From Deuterostichococcus epilithicus (Eukaryota; Chlorophyta; Trebouxiophyceae; Prasiolales; Stichococcaceae): a stretch of 64,000 nucleotides of DNA. How positions within the stretch are numbered: position 1 is the first letter of the stretch; each line of letters opens with the position of its first letter. The stretch is taken from contig JAVTLE010000013.1 of NCBI GenBank assembly GCA_033439295.1, forward strand, positions 1,984,001 to 2,048,000. Reading direction: 5' to 3'. The notes beneath the pieces were generated by a model. It did not search any database and was not told the DNA's origin. It saw only the letters and a list, made by a program, of their open reading frames with translations. The position numbers and the translations under genes are program-made. This document shows positions 31,960 to 44,200 of the stretch, one piece after another.

Positions 31960-34900
31960 TCACTGCATCTTGAACGAGTCGCCGTTGGGCGCCTGACCGC
32001 CCTGCATCTGGCCATAGCCGCCGCCGTAGCCGCCCGCATTGTAGCCGCCAAACCCGCCATAGTTGCTCTGCTGCTGCTGCTGGCGGCCCTGCAACCAGTA
32101 GTTGCGCATCATGTCAGCGTCAGCGTGTTGCTCGACAGGCTGCCCGAGATGCGACACTAGGGGCGTCAACAGCGTGACGCTGAGGCCGCAACCGCACCAA
32201 CGTCAGCGCAGCATTGCCACTGCATGCGACCATGCGCCAGCGCCATCCACTCTGCTGCCAGAAGCAGCCACTCGCAGTCGGGACTAGAGCGTTGGGACTA
32301 ACGCGTCAAGAGACCAAACGAGGGGTTGCCAATCCGCACCTGGGGCACGCCATAGCCAGAGTACTGGCCCTGCATCTGGTACGCAGCAGTGGCGCCAGAG
32401 TAAGGGTTTGCCTCGGGCGCTGGTTGCGCGCCAGCGCCGGCCGCCGCGTCCTTGATGCCACCGTAGCCGCTCCCTGCATTGTCGGTTCGTCTGAATGCTC
32501 GGGGTTTCTCAATGTAGATTCAGGGGCAATTGAAGTGCAGTTGACCGAGAGCACACCAGTGTCCGAGGTGCAGAGGCTGCACGAAAGAAGATTGAGAAAA
32601 AGCCACGGCCGCTGGCGTGCACATGCTTGCGAAGGAGAGCACACCTTGTGAGCCGTAGCCGGAGTACTGCTGCTGTGGATGCTGCGGCTGCTGCTTGGGC
32701 CGCGCAGGTGCGTAGCCGCCCTGCTGCTGCTGCTGCGGCGCGCCGTAGCCTCCTCCTGCGTCAACACGCCGCGAACAGGAGTTTAGAGGGCGAGGTGGGG
32801 ATTGATGGAGCTGACCTGGGACGAGATGCACTGGCATGCGAGAGGGTCCTGCGACATGCAGTAGAACAGCAAGCGCACGATGCCGATTTCAGCCTCCCGC
32901 TTCTACTGCCTTGCAAAGAAGGGCTGGAGGCTCCCTGGTGGGGGGGTGGCAGCATGGTTGGCGGTGGCGGCGGAGTCCTTGCATCGGGTGGGCGCCAGGT
33001 TGCCTGCATAAGCAAAAGGAAGCAGGAAAGGGGCGGGAAAGGGAGGGGGGCTGCATGCACACCTTGGTAGGCGTTGGCGGAGGGGTGCATGTAGTAGTTG
33101 GGCGGCGCCAGGTTGTACCCCTGGTACCCGTAGCCGCCCGCCTGGGGGCCATAGCCGTAGCCGCCCATGCCTGGCGGGCCGTACGCACCCTGCAAGTGTG
33201 TCGCAGACGGGTCGCCTGCTGGAATGGTACCTGTTGACACGCGGTGTGTGCGCCGCCCGGAAGAGTGCTCCAATGCAGCAGCGGCTCTGTGCTGCAAGGG
33301 TATGCCAAGACTGCTGAAGCCTGGACGGCCAAGTGCACAGTCGATGTACCACCCTTGATGGCCAGAGGCGCTGGTGCGAAGAGGCAAGCGAGTGCCGATA
33401 CCGCATGCTGACATCCATCATGCTGACGCCTATCATCGATCAGCCCACATACAGCATGTGATGGCTGTCTCTGAACTAGCATGTGCAACGGCTGCAGACT
33501 GGCAGGAGGGTGCAGAGTCACCTGCTGCAGGGGAGGCGCCTGCGCGTGGCCACCAGCGGCCGTGGCGCCCGCGGCGCCGACATCGCTGCCCTGGCCGAAG
33601 CCGGAGCCGGCGCTCTGCGCGCTCTGCAGGTCCGCAGGTTTTGCCGCCTGCGCGAATGCATGTGCAGTCTTCAGCCCCTGCCGCCGCCGGGGTGCCGCCA
33701 ACATGATGTCGCAAGTTTCCTGATTAGCATCTTAACCCAGCACCTGAGCAAGGCCGCCGGCCATGGGCCCAATCTGCACGCCATGCCGGCCGCCTCCAGA
33801 CCGCCTCCAATAATTTTTAAAAACGTTCAGGGTGTGTGCAGGTGTGTCAAGACGCGCCTGGGGCTGGCCGTAGCCGCCACCGAGGTTGGACTGGAAGCCG
33901 TAGCTGCCAGTGTCGAAGCTGCTGCGCTTGTCGCCGCTGCCGCCGCCCAGGCCGCCTCCGCCGAATGCGTCATACTGGCCCTGCAGCGCGCGGTCACACC
34001 AGTCGAGGTGCCTGACATTAGGGGTGGCTGGCAGCGCAGGGCGGCCACGGATAGCCGCCTTGACAACACAGCGGCCCAGTTGATCGTTATTTGCGACGAA
34101 GGTGCAGATGCACAGGTGCGCCTTACTAAAGCCGGGTGTTGAGCACCAAGCACAGCCCCTTATTGTGCACAGCAGGACCGACAGCACGGTGACTTGCAGA
34201 ACTGCATAGCAGTGCGACAACAGCGCACCTGGGCAAAGGCGCCACCGTACTGCTGGCCGTACTGTTGGCCGTAGCCGCCCGACAGGTCTCCGTAGCCGCT
34301 GCTGTACTGGCCACTGCGCGGCGCGGCCGCCTGGCCGCCCGGCTGCTGCTCGCCGCCCGAGGGGCGCTGTGAGAAGCTGGCGCCGACCTCGGACCGCTGG
34401 CCGCCGGCCTGCTGCTGCTGGCCAGCCGCCTGCTGCTGGCTGCCGCCCGCCTGGTGGCCCTGCTGCGGCGCCTGTGCGAGGTGGCTCTGCGGCGTCTGCA
34501 GGGACCATTGCGTTGGTGTCAGGTTGCTGTAGTCTGGGCAAACATGCGGGTGAACTACAGCCACACACGCGTTGTTCACATGCAAAGACGAGCAGTGCTA
34601 TCCCTTGATGTGGCAGCCAGACACCACGATACACCACGAAAGCCGGCTGCCCTGGTGAAAGTGCGGCTTTGATGAGCACCTGCTGCTGGCCCCCAGAGGA
34701 GAGATCGCCGCTCTTGAAGGGGTCCGATGCCCCCTGTCCAGCCTGCAGGCTCGAGCCCAGCTGATCGCCCTGCTGCTGCTGCGGCTGCTGGCCTGCAACA
34801 TGGTCGAGCGGAGAGGTTTGAGGTCCTTATGGGTCGCCTCTCAAAGTCGGACCCAGTGAGCATGTGCACGTGCTTTACTGAGGCTGCGGCAGACGTGATG

Positions 34901-37824
34901 TGGCCTGTGCGCGACACTCTGCAGGCCTTCATGGTTCTCACGACCACTCCAACGTCCGCTGCTTTGCTGCCTATGCGCCATTCTTATCTCGAGGGAAGGA
35001 AGCCACCAGGTAGAGGGATGCTGTGGGCGGCTCGCCTGTCTGGACAGCATGGTGCGACGGCTGGCTGCCGTAGCTCGTCGACACAAAGTTGTTCGCCTGC
35101 TGCTGGAAGGTGTGCGCCTGCGGCTCCGAGTGCGACGGCGTAGCGCCGGAGTTGGTGAAGCTCGCGCCGTAGTCGCCGCCCACGCCAAACTGGCCAAACT
35201 GCAGCCTCACGCGGTCCACGCTAGGCTCCGCCTGCGAGCGTGCAAAGACCAAGCCACTGGGAGGTTGTCTCAGGCCAGCTGCAACCAGCATGCGGCTGCT
35301 CCAATTGCGATGCCAGATCTATGGAGAGATCGGCGCCTCGACATGCGATGAAACACCAACCGGCAGCCTTGTGGTACCTGCTGCGCGGACGGCGGCATGA
35401 TGACAGGCGCCTTGGCGGCCTCCTGCTGGCCGCCTGTCAGGGCGCCGAGGCTGCCGCTGCCGCCCAGGGAGTGCGACACGATCGCCGGGTCGCTCAGCGG
35501 CGGCGAGGCCTGCGGCAGGCCGCCGCCGCCGACCGACAGCGAGGCCATCAGCGAGGAGCCCAGGTTGGGGCCGGGGGCCGCCTGCGTCGCCGGCTTCTGC
35601 GGCGGGCCCCACGTGTTGGCGCCGGTGGGCGTCGTCGACGCCGAGTCGGCAAAGGACGGCTGCCGCGGCGGCGGCTGCACCGGCATGCCGCCCAGGCCCT
35701 GCGGGCCAGACGCGATGGAGTCGTGCTGCGGCAGGTGCTGCTGCGGCGCCTGCTGCAGCGCCTGCACCTGCTGCTGCGGCACCTGCTGCTGCAGCGCCTG
35801 CGGCTGCACCTGCTGCGGCGCCTGCTGCTGGTGCAGGCCGTTGACAGACAGCGCCTGCGGCTGCGGCTGCTGGTGCGAGATGGGCACGTCCGATGCGTTG
35901 GGTGCCTCCACCATGGCGTGCGCCTGCGCCGCCACGGCGGCGCCCTGCGATGCCACAATGCTGTAATCAGCATGCTGCATCATGCTTGCATCAATGCAAG
36001 CAAAGCTGCTGGCGTCCATTTGCAGACAATGGATGCTGCCAGCAATCAGACGACCAGCTGCGCTTGACAGCCATGCAATTCACCTTCTCAACGATGGGGT
36101 CTAAGGTGCCCAGCTCCGGCTGGCTGGCAGGCGGCTGCTGCAGCTGGGGCTGGGAGTGGGTGGGCGGCGGCGCCTGCTGATGCTGGTGCTGCTGCTGCTG
36201 CGGCGCCTGCTGTGGCGCTACCTGCGGCGCCTGCTGTTGCTGCTGTGGCTGCTGCGCCGGCGGCGCTGCGGCTGCAGGCGGCGCCGGCGGCCGCTGCTGC
36301 TGCTTGAACAGCCGCTCCGCCATGCTCATGTTGCCAATCTCGTTAGGCTTGATAGGCACAGGAGGCGGCTGGCTCGCGGCGGGCGCAGCGGGTCCAGGCG
36401 CCCTCGAGTACCTGACATGCGTCGCAACAGCCGGGCCTCTGCAATCCGGGTCAAGCCTCTTGACAAAGTTTGCATCGAGTGAGACTGCAGGCAGCATCTG
36501 TCCGATGACGAGCTCCAAATGTGTGTGCGGGACCGGGTCAATCTGCGAAACACGGCCTCATCAGGAAAGGCCCTTGGCCAGCTGCTAGTTCTGTCCTCCT
36601 CACGAGTTGATCAGGCGGGCATGTTGCTATGGACAGGGAGGTGGGTACTTTAGGAGCAAACACTTACGAAGGCGGAGGCGGGTCGGCAGGCTGACTGGCT
36701 GCAGGCGCCTGCTGCGCAGCGTCCTGCGCAGGCGGCGCTTCTACAGCAGCAGCCTCTTGCCCTGCGTCCACCGGCGTGCTTTGGGGTCCCCGTGGCGGCT
36801 GGCCGCCGCCCCTCGCGCCTGCAGGGCCAAGACAGCAGTTCAGGCGCCGGCAGGAACTGTTGTAGCAGAGCAGCGCACGCAGATGGCCCCAGATGGTATT
36901 GCGAGACCGAGACCTGGTGCATTGCATGGCTCAGGCTCGGGTGCAGGCAGCAAACCGCGTCTGGGACACGCACCTCGGCCGCCCCTCGAGCCGCCCCGGC
37001 TGCCACGCTCCCGGGGCGGGCCGCCAGTGGAGGGTTGTCGCCGCACTTCTAGCACCTTGGGTGCAGTGGCGGTGACCTCCTTCTGCAGCGAGCTTCGTCG
37101 TTCTTCCTCCCTCTGCAGTCAGGTTGCGAACTTCGATCTTTGATGCTGAGGTTCACAGCGCCCGACATCAATGCCAGCACACAGATGACCAATGCCACAC
37201 CTGCTTCTTCTTCTGCCTCTTGTTCACCACGGAGGAGAATCTGCCGCCTGCACGGCATCGGGTGTGACGGTGAACGCCTAAGAATCAGGCATGCGCACAT
37301 GCATTGTGCACAGCTGCAGCCGCCAAGCGACATGCGTACAGGCACAGAAGCATCAGATGCCTGGCCTTCCACCGAGCGCACATACATCAGGGATGCAAGA
37401 AGTCCGGTAAACGCGCACAATGACGCACCATCGATGAGCTTGTTCGTGGCCAGATTGACATCATAGCCACACTCCTGCAGAGTGGTTGTGATCTCCTCCT
37501 CCGACGCGCCAGTGGCCTCCTTCACCAGCTCCACTAGGGCCTTGTTGGAGGACTTGTCCTGCGCAACGCATCAGCAGAGGCACACGATCGGACTTGAATT
37601 TCAACGTGGCGTGTCCCGCCGGAAGCGAGGCTGACACCAAGCCCGCAAGGCGGCGGCGAGGCGGCTGCGATGCTGCAACGCTGCAACATGCATGCAATGC
37701 ATGTTTGCTGGTTGCGGCTGGCCGGCAACGCGCATTGCAGCAGCCAAATCCCAAGCAGCGGATCAAGCTAATTCCTGTTTCAGACACTCACTGGTCCCGC
37801 CGCCGGAGCTCGCTTCCCCGACAT
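31960..37824 (-). CDS. GIP1: GBF-interacting-protein-1-like / UBAP2-like RNA-associated protein
   Basis: Belongs to the plant GIP1 (DUF1296) family, related to animal UBAP2L/Lingerer. The start is fixed by phase: exon 37824-37792 (MSGKRAPAAGP), exon 37558-37429 (ALVELVKEATGASEEEITTT, LQECGYDVNLATNKLID) and exon 37247-37201 (GGRFSSVVNKRQKKKQ). Together these form the UBA-like domain with its basic extension. An RGG-like stretch (RERGSRGGSRGGRG) and long Gln/Pro/Ala/Gly regions follow. A conserved VRLQFGQFGVGG near 35200 corresponds to the LQFGSFG motif of the family. The C-terminal part is Tyr/Gly/Gln-rich (QYSGYGVPQ, GGYGYGPQAGGYGYQGYNL, NYGGFGGYNAGGYGGGYG) and ends APNGDSFKMQ with TGA at 31960-31962. 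Relatives bind ubiquitin or RNA-granule partners and some act as transcription-factor co-regulators. The composition suggests an RNA-granule protein, which is inference. It is divergent from the coiled-coil gene. Confidence 0.87.
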
Positions 37825-38258
37825 GGTCGGAGAGACTGCACCGCCGGCTGTGTCTTCAGGCTTTCCAGTGCGATCTGCTAGCCATTGGAGTACGGACCAT
37901 GCACTGGCCTGGGCAGCGCGATGGGTGCGCTTTAGACCTTCAGCGCATGTACTCGGCTCGCGAGGGTTTACACAAAGGCTGTATTTACGCACACTTATCA
38001 CTTCGTCCACTCTTTCGCGGGACGGCCATACAATAATTAGGTAAGCACGACATACCCTAGACGCTAGAAACCCGCTCGGTGCTTCTATTTACTTTCCAGG
38101 TCTGGACGAGACAACTTGACCCCTTCGCCCTTCCAGTTCTGAAGACTTCGAACTCAAGGGCCGACTTCCACTGGTCTGCAAGTGCAGTGCAGACCGTTCG
38201 GTTGCCACTACCGCCATCTGCTACCCCCAAGGCTTCCCTCCCGGTCCTGTTTGAGCTG
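37825..38258. promoter_or_regulatory. Divergent promoter region
   Basis: About 430 bp between the start of the GIP1-like gene (minus) and the start of the coiled-coil gene (plus). It should contain both promoters. No specific element is recognised. Confidence 0.5.
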
Positions 38259-38455
38259 ATGGCTGTGTGTCTTCTGCCGAGCATGGATAGGCAGCTGCAC
38301 GCGCTCCCGCCTTTCGGCATGCCTCACAGCGGCTTCACCCCTCCTCCGGAACCGCTCGTGCAGCCATATCAGCCCCAGAGTCCCAGCTTCCTTCCAGTCC
38401 AGCAGCAGCCTCGGCAGCCTCAGCAGCAGCAGCAGCAGCCTCAGCGCGGCCGCAT

Positions 38456-38501
<46 letters not shown>

Positions 38502-39886
38502 GGCCCGAGGACCAGCCGGGGCAAGAAGCGGCACAGGTGGCACGGCAAGGGCCGGGGCGATGGCGCTGCCCAGCCCTCGCTGGCGGCTTTGTCCGCGCAG
38601 AACCGCCGGCGAGCCCAGAAGCACTTTGGTAACGGTGAGAGGCCCGGCGTGGTGGCTCGTCTTGCCCGGCTCAAGGTCCCGTCCCGCAAGGCCCGGTGGG
38701 CTGAGGCATTTGCCAAATGTGCAGATACGCCCATGAGCGAGGCCCCGCGCACAGCGCCGCACGCGCCGCACAACGACAACAGCTTCATCCTCAGTCAGCA
38801 CGGCCGCGCAGGTTCGCCTTGTGCTCCTAGTGCCTGCACCGTTTGATGTTTTAAGCAAATTCTCGCATATTTTGAAGATTGAAACAGCTTGCAATTCTTT
38901 GGTGCTTCGGAAAGTCTTGTTCGTGAAGAGACTGTCAATCTAATGACTGCAGGTGGCCGTGTGGACTCGCCGGCCATGACGCCATCGCAGCCTGGTATCC
39001 AGGTGCCATGGACCCCCAGCCACAGCTTCCCGGCAGACTACGCCTCCCTCAATAAGGACGCCGCAGACCTGGGCGCGCAGCTCGACTTCTTTGGTGCGGA
39101 CTCAGACATGCATGACTGTCCATTGATCACCTCCCTCCGGAACGTCATCGGCTGCATGGGCAGGAATGTGTACACCATGGTTGTTGGAATGGTGTTCATT
39201 GTTAATTGCGACTGTGCCAGCACTTCTTGTGCAGGTCTGCAACCTGCCGGCGTTGCAGCATGCTGACATGATGCTGTCATCATCACACAGGTACCAACGA
39301 GGGCCTGGTGGCGCGCTACAGCAGCGAGGACGACTCGTCAGACGCCGATGTCAATGACAGCGAGGGAGGCGAAGACGAGCAGCACGCCTGGCGGCTGCGG
39401 GACGCAGCACAGGGCGGCGCTGTATCGGCGGCGGCTACTGGGCTGCCTGATTTTGTCCGCGCGCGCCTTCAGAGCCAGGCAGCATACATTGCGCAGCTGG
39501 AAGCCGAAAACCTCGACCTGCAAGAGGTGCGTGTGCATTCGTGCTATCATCCCTTGTCCGCCAGACTGTCGGTTGATCAGTCAGCATGTGCTGTTGCATC
39601 TGTTGCAGCGACACCATTCAGCAGCATGGTTGAGACGAGGCGGTCTGCGCTGCTTGCCGTGTGACTGACCAGTGCACAGCAGAGTTTGCCTTGCTCTGTA
39701 TGTCTGCATGCCTAAGTATATCCTCATGTTGCCGTGCAGAAGTATTCGTTGCTACAACACGAGCTCGAGGAGCACAAGGCGGCGGCACGCACAGCAGCAG
39801 CAGCGTCAGCAGAGCCAGAAAGTCGTCAGCAGCCTGACGCCCTGGCGGCAGCAGCGACGGCGTCGCTGGAGGAGCCCGGGGATTGA
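38259..39886 (+). CDS. Plant-conserved coiled-coil protein with HEXIM-like layout
   Basis: Four exons, 38259-38811, 38953-39093, 39291-39526 and 39740-39886, give 358 residues with exact phases. The start is MAVCLLPSMDRQ, or the next ATG at 38283. In order: a Pro/Gln-rich N-terminus with a polyglutamine run (about residues 65-80), a basic patch (TSRGKKRHRWHGKGRG), a RWAEAFAKC segment, then APHNDNSFILSQHG, a Ser/Pro linker, an aromatic segment (LDFFGTNEGLVARYSSEDD), an acidic stretch and a C-terminal coiled coil (YIAQLEAENLDLQEKYSLLQ). From memory, a land-plant family has the same order (AP-N-T/S-FI, a short YGS-like segment, then an AQLEEENL-type coiled coil). The order basic patch, PYNT-like motif, acidic region, coiled coil also resembles animal HEXIM, the 7SK/P-TEFb regulator. 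That functional link is inference. Confidence 0.75.
38452..38498 (+). repeat. CAG repeat encoding polyglutamine
   Basis: About 15 consecutive CAG codons in the first exon of the coiled-coil gene. It is translated, being flanked on both sides by the same open frame. Confidence 0.9.
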
Positions 39887-41234
39887 GAATGCAATCTTGG
39901 CTCACTGAGATCTGTCTCAGAATCTCACTGCCTCTTGCACCGAAAGCTCCCCGTCCAGCATTTGCTGGGATCAGTAGCTCCTTTAGGGTTGTGCTGAGGG
40001 TGCAGGCTGCGGAGACTCAGCACTAACAACCCGGCGGCGGTGGTGGCCCTTCTTACACCCGCGACGCGTGTCCTCGCGGGTGAGCGCGCCCCCCTACAGA
40101 CGCACTCTTTCTACCGCATGCCCCCTGCCGCGCACTGGGTTCCCGTACAATGTCTCATCGTCTCACATGTGGCTATCAATGTGGCCAGAGGCGGCCCGGC
40201 ACGCCAAGAGGGTGGGGGATCCGCCAAGTAGGACCTTGGCCTCGCGAGCTGAGCTGTGGTCAGGTGACTGCGTGTCTGCATGGACCGGTGCCTGACTTGC
40301 CTGCTGTACCTGCGTCGAGATGTGTTCCTGCGCCTTTGTTTTCGGCTCACGCGCACCAGGAGAGCAGGTCCTTGATGAACGGGCGGCGCTGATATGATGT
40401 ACAGGCAAGAGCGTGCTGTTTTGAGTGTGGCTTGCGTTCATTATTTCGGCAGTTCCTTGTAACACGATTCGTCAGTTACCTATCATATGATGGAGCGCAC
40501 AGTGGAAGGCAGCACCTGCAAAGACCTCGTGCACACCTGCCTTCCTGGCGGCAGCGACATTGGTAGCGCCAGCTACTGTCCCCGCAACTAAGGAAACAAG
40601 AACCAAAGTGCGAGCGGGTGGAATGCACTCAGGCGGGGTCTGTGTGTATTGGTAGCGCAAGCGCTGCAGCAAGGTCCTCTTACCTCGACCACACGGTTGC
40701 GTCATTGATGACGCGACTCGGAACGTATAAGTGACGGCAGCACGAGCAGATAGGTAATTGGTGAAGACGAGCGCCTGGCCGTCATCCTTACTGTTTGACT
40801 GGCCGTCATCCTCATTTGCTAAGTCGGCTGTTCATGCCCCTCGTCATCCCACCAACATGAAGCGACATCGTCGCCTTGTACGTAAACAACAAGGAAAATT
40901 GGCTAATTGGCAGTCACCAGTGAACAGCTGGCGACTCGCTGACGCTACGACAGACTCTCCTCTCGGCGCGATCAACGCAAGCTGACGAGCTCGAGACGTG
41001 CATAACATTGTATCACACTCCAAGGAACGGCTCCGGCTCTTTGAAAGGTCCGTTACGATTTCGGCTTCCCAAACATTGTGCGCGCAGCGAGAGGTTCTGC
41101 AGCACTCAGTAGGGTGTCGCAGGTCACACTCACGTGACGTCGTCCGGTCGCACTGCAGCTCCAGTGCTGTCCGTATCGCTTCATTGAGTAGCTCTCAAAC
41201 AGCTGGCGGGGCTGGCTGATCCGCGGTCGTTTCG
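39887..41234. other. 1.3-kb intergenic region between two plus-strand genes
   Basis: This holds the 3' untranslated region of the coiled-coil gene and the promoter of the DOMON-cytochrome b561 gene. A possible small minus-strand gene lies at 40472-40705. A short imperfect direct repeat (TGGCCGTCATCCT) occurs twice at about 40777-40815. Confidence 0.5.
40472..40705 (-). CDS. Possible small two-exon gene
   Basis: I do not recognise this protein. An ATG at 40705 opens MTQPCGR, followed by GTAAGAGG. A TTCCTTAG acceptor about 100 bases on restores the frame to VAGTVAGATNVAAARKAGVH, then EVFAGAAFHCALHHMIGN and a TGA. Splicing the canonical GT-AG intron gives about 45 residues, with a glycine/alanine-rich, mildly hydrophobic core. 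A second GTAAC donor lies just before the stop, so more exons may follow. The open frame also runs through the intron, which weakens the case. Confidence 0.3.
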   Translation of the reverse strand: MTQPCGRGKRTLLQRLRYQYTQTPPECIPPARTLVLVSLVAGTVAGATNVAAARKAGVHEVFAGAAFHCALHHMIGN

Positions 41235-44200
41235 ATGGCACGATCGCTGCTTGTCAGCGTCTTCCTGTCGATCGTCTGCCTAGTCTCATCAGCTACAAAC
41301 CCCTCTATAGCGTCTCGATCGAAGTGCGCCGGCGGCGGGCAGGAGCTCGTTGGGCGGCGACTGAGCGTCGCAGCGCGACAACCTGTGAGCATGTTTTCGG
41401 TACAGATGCACGTTTGTCGTGGAAGAAGCCGCGCCGGTGTCGCAGCATGGCAGGTGAAGAGCATGTTGCGTCACGCAGGGCGCTACGGGAGAGCTGCGCT
41501 TGCTGGATGGATGCACTGCGCTTCTCAACCTCGACGGGTGAGTCAGTCGCACTTGTGTCGGTCGCACTTGTGCAGTGCCGTGTCGTGCACCCTGTGCCAA
41601 GCCTATAAAGCACGCGCCCTCAATGTCGGATCATGCCTCTATACAGGCCGGGGCCGGATCCGGCGCCTCTGGAGTGCTGGGCGGTGACGCTAGCTGGAGC
41701 TGCAAGGTGCACAGAGAGACAGCTGCCTGTCCCGATGTCGTGCAGAGGCCCCACCTGCTGTTTTGATGCCGCAGCAGGTGCGACGTCCGCCAGCCATTTG
41801 TGCATTGCCCCTGCCACGATAGCCTGTCCGGGCGCAGTTTGCAAGCCACGGTCCGCCTGCGCTGCAGGCCGCTCGTGACAGAGGAGCTGAGGAGCGACTC
41901 TGACAATTCAACAGTGAGTCAAGCAGGAAGCGTGTGCATGATGCACTGAAGGTCATGGTCCTGTGTGCATTGACGTACAGTCGACCCAGCATGCCATCTG
42001 CCTCCGCCTCGCACTTCTATGCAACCATCTCACATTCAGGCGCTGCGGGTGCGCCTGGGCGGCGACCTCGCCTGGCAGGACATCAGCTCGCTGTCTGTGC
42101 GCTCCGCCGCCGACGGCGCAGTGGTGGCCGAGGCGAGCCTCCCCGCGGCCTCAGAACAATATGCAGCGGGCGCCGCTGTGCAGATGCGGCGCCGCAGGCT
42201 GCAGCAGGTAAGGCCTGGCTGGTAGTGGCGTGCATGGCCATTCTGACATGTTGTCACGTCTCCTCTGCCGCCTTCACAGCACAGCAAGCGGGCCAGCGAC
42301 GCTGCTTGCCAGACGACCGGCAAGGCTGGCCTCTGCAGACCATGCCATCTCCTTTCCAGACGCCACTGCCGTTGCGTGCAGGCAAGCACCTGCGAGCTGG
42401 CGGTGGGCGGCCGGACCACCAGCTACGGCGCCTGCGCGACCATGCAGGGCCTGCCGTCGGCTTACAGACTGTACTACACCTATGTCCCAGCGACGAAAAC
42501 CGTCGAGGGCGCCTTTTCGTATCCCAACCCCTCCGGCTGGGTGGGCTGGGGCACCAACCCGGGCAGCCCCGGCCAGATGCTCGGCGGCAGCGCCTTCATT
42601 GTCAAGTCGAACGCAACTGCGGCGTCCGGTGCGGGCCTTTCTTCGCTGCGTCCTGCTGAAGCAAGACACTTGCGGCATGCCAGGATCATCTTGTGCATTC
42701 GCGGGACACCCTCGCAGCAGGTCAGCCTGCATTTCATTTGGATTATTATTGGAGTTTCCGAGGTAAAACAAGTAAAGATCCATGCCGCGCAGCAGCAGGC
42801 GACATCTGCCGCTTGCCCGATGATGATCGTCGTTGGTCTGCAGGCGCCAGCATCGACAACTACTTCCTGGGCGGGTACACCCCCAGCGCGGTGCAGCCGC
42901 CGAGCCGCCTGACGGTGCTCAGCGCCAACGCCGCCAAGGCAAACGGCCAGCTCGTTGGCACGTTTTCCTTCACGCTGCCCACTGACGCGGACGCCTCGTC
43001 ACTGGCGATCATCTACACCTTTGGGCCGTTGTCCTCGACCGGCGGCCTGATGCAGCACGAGGTGGCCGCATGCTGCGCGCCCGCTGACTAAGCCTCCCAG
43101 TGCGTTGGTCATGTCCACCAGCCTGCAAGCGCGCCAAGCACGCAGTAGCAGCAACCGTCTCAACACGTGTACCTACTCCACATGGGCAGGCGGCAAGAAC
43201 AATCGGGAGGCAACTCGGTCAATGTTGAGGCCTGATGCAAGCTGTGGCTCGCATGCAGATCCAGAACGGCATCGCTGACACCCTGGACCTGACCTCCGCC
43301 ACAGTCGCCTCCGCCGGAGGTGAGCTGCGCCCCGAAGGTTGCAGACCAAGCGCAGTGTGTGTCTATCTCGCAATGCGAGGGGCGTAAGCAGTGCATGTGC
43401 CCAGCTGCATGCTCACAGTCTTGAGTGTGGCAAGAGGCAGTGCTGGCGCAAGACTGGGGCGTCTCATGTCGACTGCAGCTGCGCCGGCGCCCGAGACCAC
43501 GGCGTCTGCTCCGGCACCAGAGGCCGAGGCTTCCACCGCCGTGCCTGCTCCGGCGCCAGAGCCTGAGACCGACGCCGGCGACGACGGGGCAGGGACGCTG
43601 GAGCCTGAGACCGACACCGGCGACGACGGGGTAGGGGCGCCGGAGCCTGAGGCGGCATCAGGCGACGATGAGGTAGGGGCGCCAGAGCCTGAGACCAACG
43701 CCGGCGACGACGAGGCAGGGGCGCCGGAGCCTGAGGCATCAGGCGGCGCCGGGGCAGCGGCCGTCACGTCCTCGGTGAGCAATCTTGGCAGGCACATCCA
43801 TGGCCAAGCGAACCTTCATTGTACCGGCTGCGTACGGGAGGCCATGCCTGTACTGCAGGGCGTGTGTGAAGCCGTCCGTTTTATGCCAGCCATGAAGCGC
43901 ATTCCTGGTGTCATTCATCACCAGAAGCTGGCGTTCGCAGCTGACACCTGCGGGCTGTTGCGTCTGCACAAGCGTGCATCAGACTCTGTGCAGACTCGCA
44001 CAGCGCAAACGACCTTTGATGTATGCAAGCGCATTGCCACCCCTCTTGCACCGACGACCGTGTCACTCACCGGCTGCAGAACTCCACCGGGCAGTGCAGC
44101 CTACAGCTGGGCTCCACGGCTGAGGTATTCGACGCCTGCACCACACTGAGCGGCACCCCTGGCGCCTACACCTTCCTGTGGACCATGCTGCCTGGCAACA

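Noticed and set aside
43363-43797. Minus-strand Ser/Pro/Ala-rich open frame
   Set aside because: It is the antisense of the acidic 42-bp repeat in the CYBDOM gene. The plus-strand frame is kept across all units and links to flanking DOMON exons.
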